Below, one piece after another: positions 5,964-6,105 of a DNA stretch of 6,105 nucleotides (the stretch's first letter is position 1; the number at the start of each line of letters is the position of its first letter). The notes beneath the pieces were generated by a model. That model worked only from the letters and a program-made list of their open reading frames with translations. It had not been told where the DNA came from and ran no database searches. This DNA is from Thermoplasmata archaeon (GTDB lineage: Archaea; Thermoplasmatota; Thermoplasmata; Thermoplasmatales; Thermoplasmataceae), in NCBI GenBank assembly GCA_021806345.1, contig JAJZXP010000203.1:1-6105 (forward strand), in the 5' to 3' direction. Made by a program: the position numbers and the translations under genes.

Positions 5964-5980
5964 GATAAAAATATATATTA
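5964..5980 (+). promoter_or_regulatory. Strong TATA box and BRE of the class III aminotransferase
   Basis: GATAAAA (5964-5970), resembling a TFB recognition element, runs into TATATATTA (5972-5980). The box centre is about 24-26 bp before the ATG at 6000, so the transcript should start at or beside the start codon. This is the clearest leaderless promoter in the window. Confidence 0.65.
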
Positions 5981-5999
5981 TCCTCTGGAATTAATAAGC

Positions 6000-6105
6000 A
6001 TGATAACCTTAGACACTCAGAAAAAAGGAAAGAAAAACGACGAAATGAATCGAATAAACATTAAAGGATCATTGCCAGGCAAGAATGCAAAAAAAATTAT
6101 TGCAA
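6000..6105 (+). CDS. Probable class III (GABA/ornithine-type) aminotransferase, N-terminal fragment
   Basis: Only 35 codons are present before the window ends. Residues 19-35 read INIKGSLPGKNAKKIIA, resembling the N-terminus of archaeal class III aminotransferases, where a LPGPKAK-type motif precedes the body. Enzymes of this group are PLP-dependent and move amino groups from omega-amines such as 4-aminobutyrate or ornithine, or from other amino acids, to 2-oxo acids. None of the catalytic residues is in view, so the assignment rests on this short motif. ATG at 6000 is preferred over the in-frame ATG at 6045 because the TATA box is correctly spaced for a leaderless start at 6000; the first 15 residues would then be a lysine-rich polar extension. 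It diverges from the HPP gene. Confidence 0.55.
   Translation, partial: MITLDTQKKGKKNDEMNRINIKGSLPGKNAKKIIA

Noticed and set aside
1..6105. CRISPR array, tRNA, insertion sequence or defence island
   Set aside because: There are no regularly spaced direct repeats, cloverleaf sequences, transposase motifs or terminal inverted repeats, and every long gene has an ordinary family assignment.

Overview
This A/T-rich window looks like archaeal chromosome, most likely from the order Thermoplasmatales (the Thermoplasma, Ferroplasma and Cuniculiplasma group). Three things point there. Arginine codons are mostly AGA and AGG, with frequent ATA isoleucine. TATA-like boxes sit about 24-33 bp upstream of several start codons with little or no leader and no ribosome binding site, the leaderless layout typical of this group. 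The only ribonucleotide reductase is the cobalamin-dependent class II type, as known from Thermoplasma. The genus cannot be settled from this sequence.

Layout. Positions 1-189 are a border region with a short ambiguous coding remnant and a hairpin plus T-tract. Positions 190-1497 (minus) encode a 12-helix membrane protein of the NnrS type. Positions 1498-1871 are a 374-bp intergenic region holding two divergent promoters, a cluster of TATCAAG-type repeats and an 8-bp inverted repeat. Positions 1872-4169 (plus) encode a complete class II ribonucleotide reductase (nrdJ). It meets a convergent PLP-dependent class I/II aminotransferase (4192-5232, minus) across a 22-bp gap with a T-tract for each direction. 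Upstream of the aminotransferase, on the same strand, lies a small HPP-family membrane protein (5300-5779). Positions 5780-5999 are a divergent control region with three short palindromes and a strong TATA box. From 6000 the first 35 codons of a probable class III aminotransferase run off the right edge.

How the genes relate. This is mostly ordinary core and metabolic gene content, with each gene apparently carrying its own promoter. nrdJ makes deoxynucleotides using adenosylcobalamin. The NnrS-like and HPP proteins both belong to families linked elsewhere to nitrogen oxides (NO stress and nitrite transport), but they are separated by nrdJ, so a shared role is only a weak inference. Two PLP enzymes flank the HPP gene. 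I found no CRISPR array, tRNA, rRNA, insertion sequence or defence system. The best leads are the altered metal/heme ligand set of the NnrS-like protein, the unusual PLP-pocket residues of the first aminotransferase, and the operator-like repeats before nrdJ and before the class III aminotransferase.
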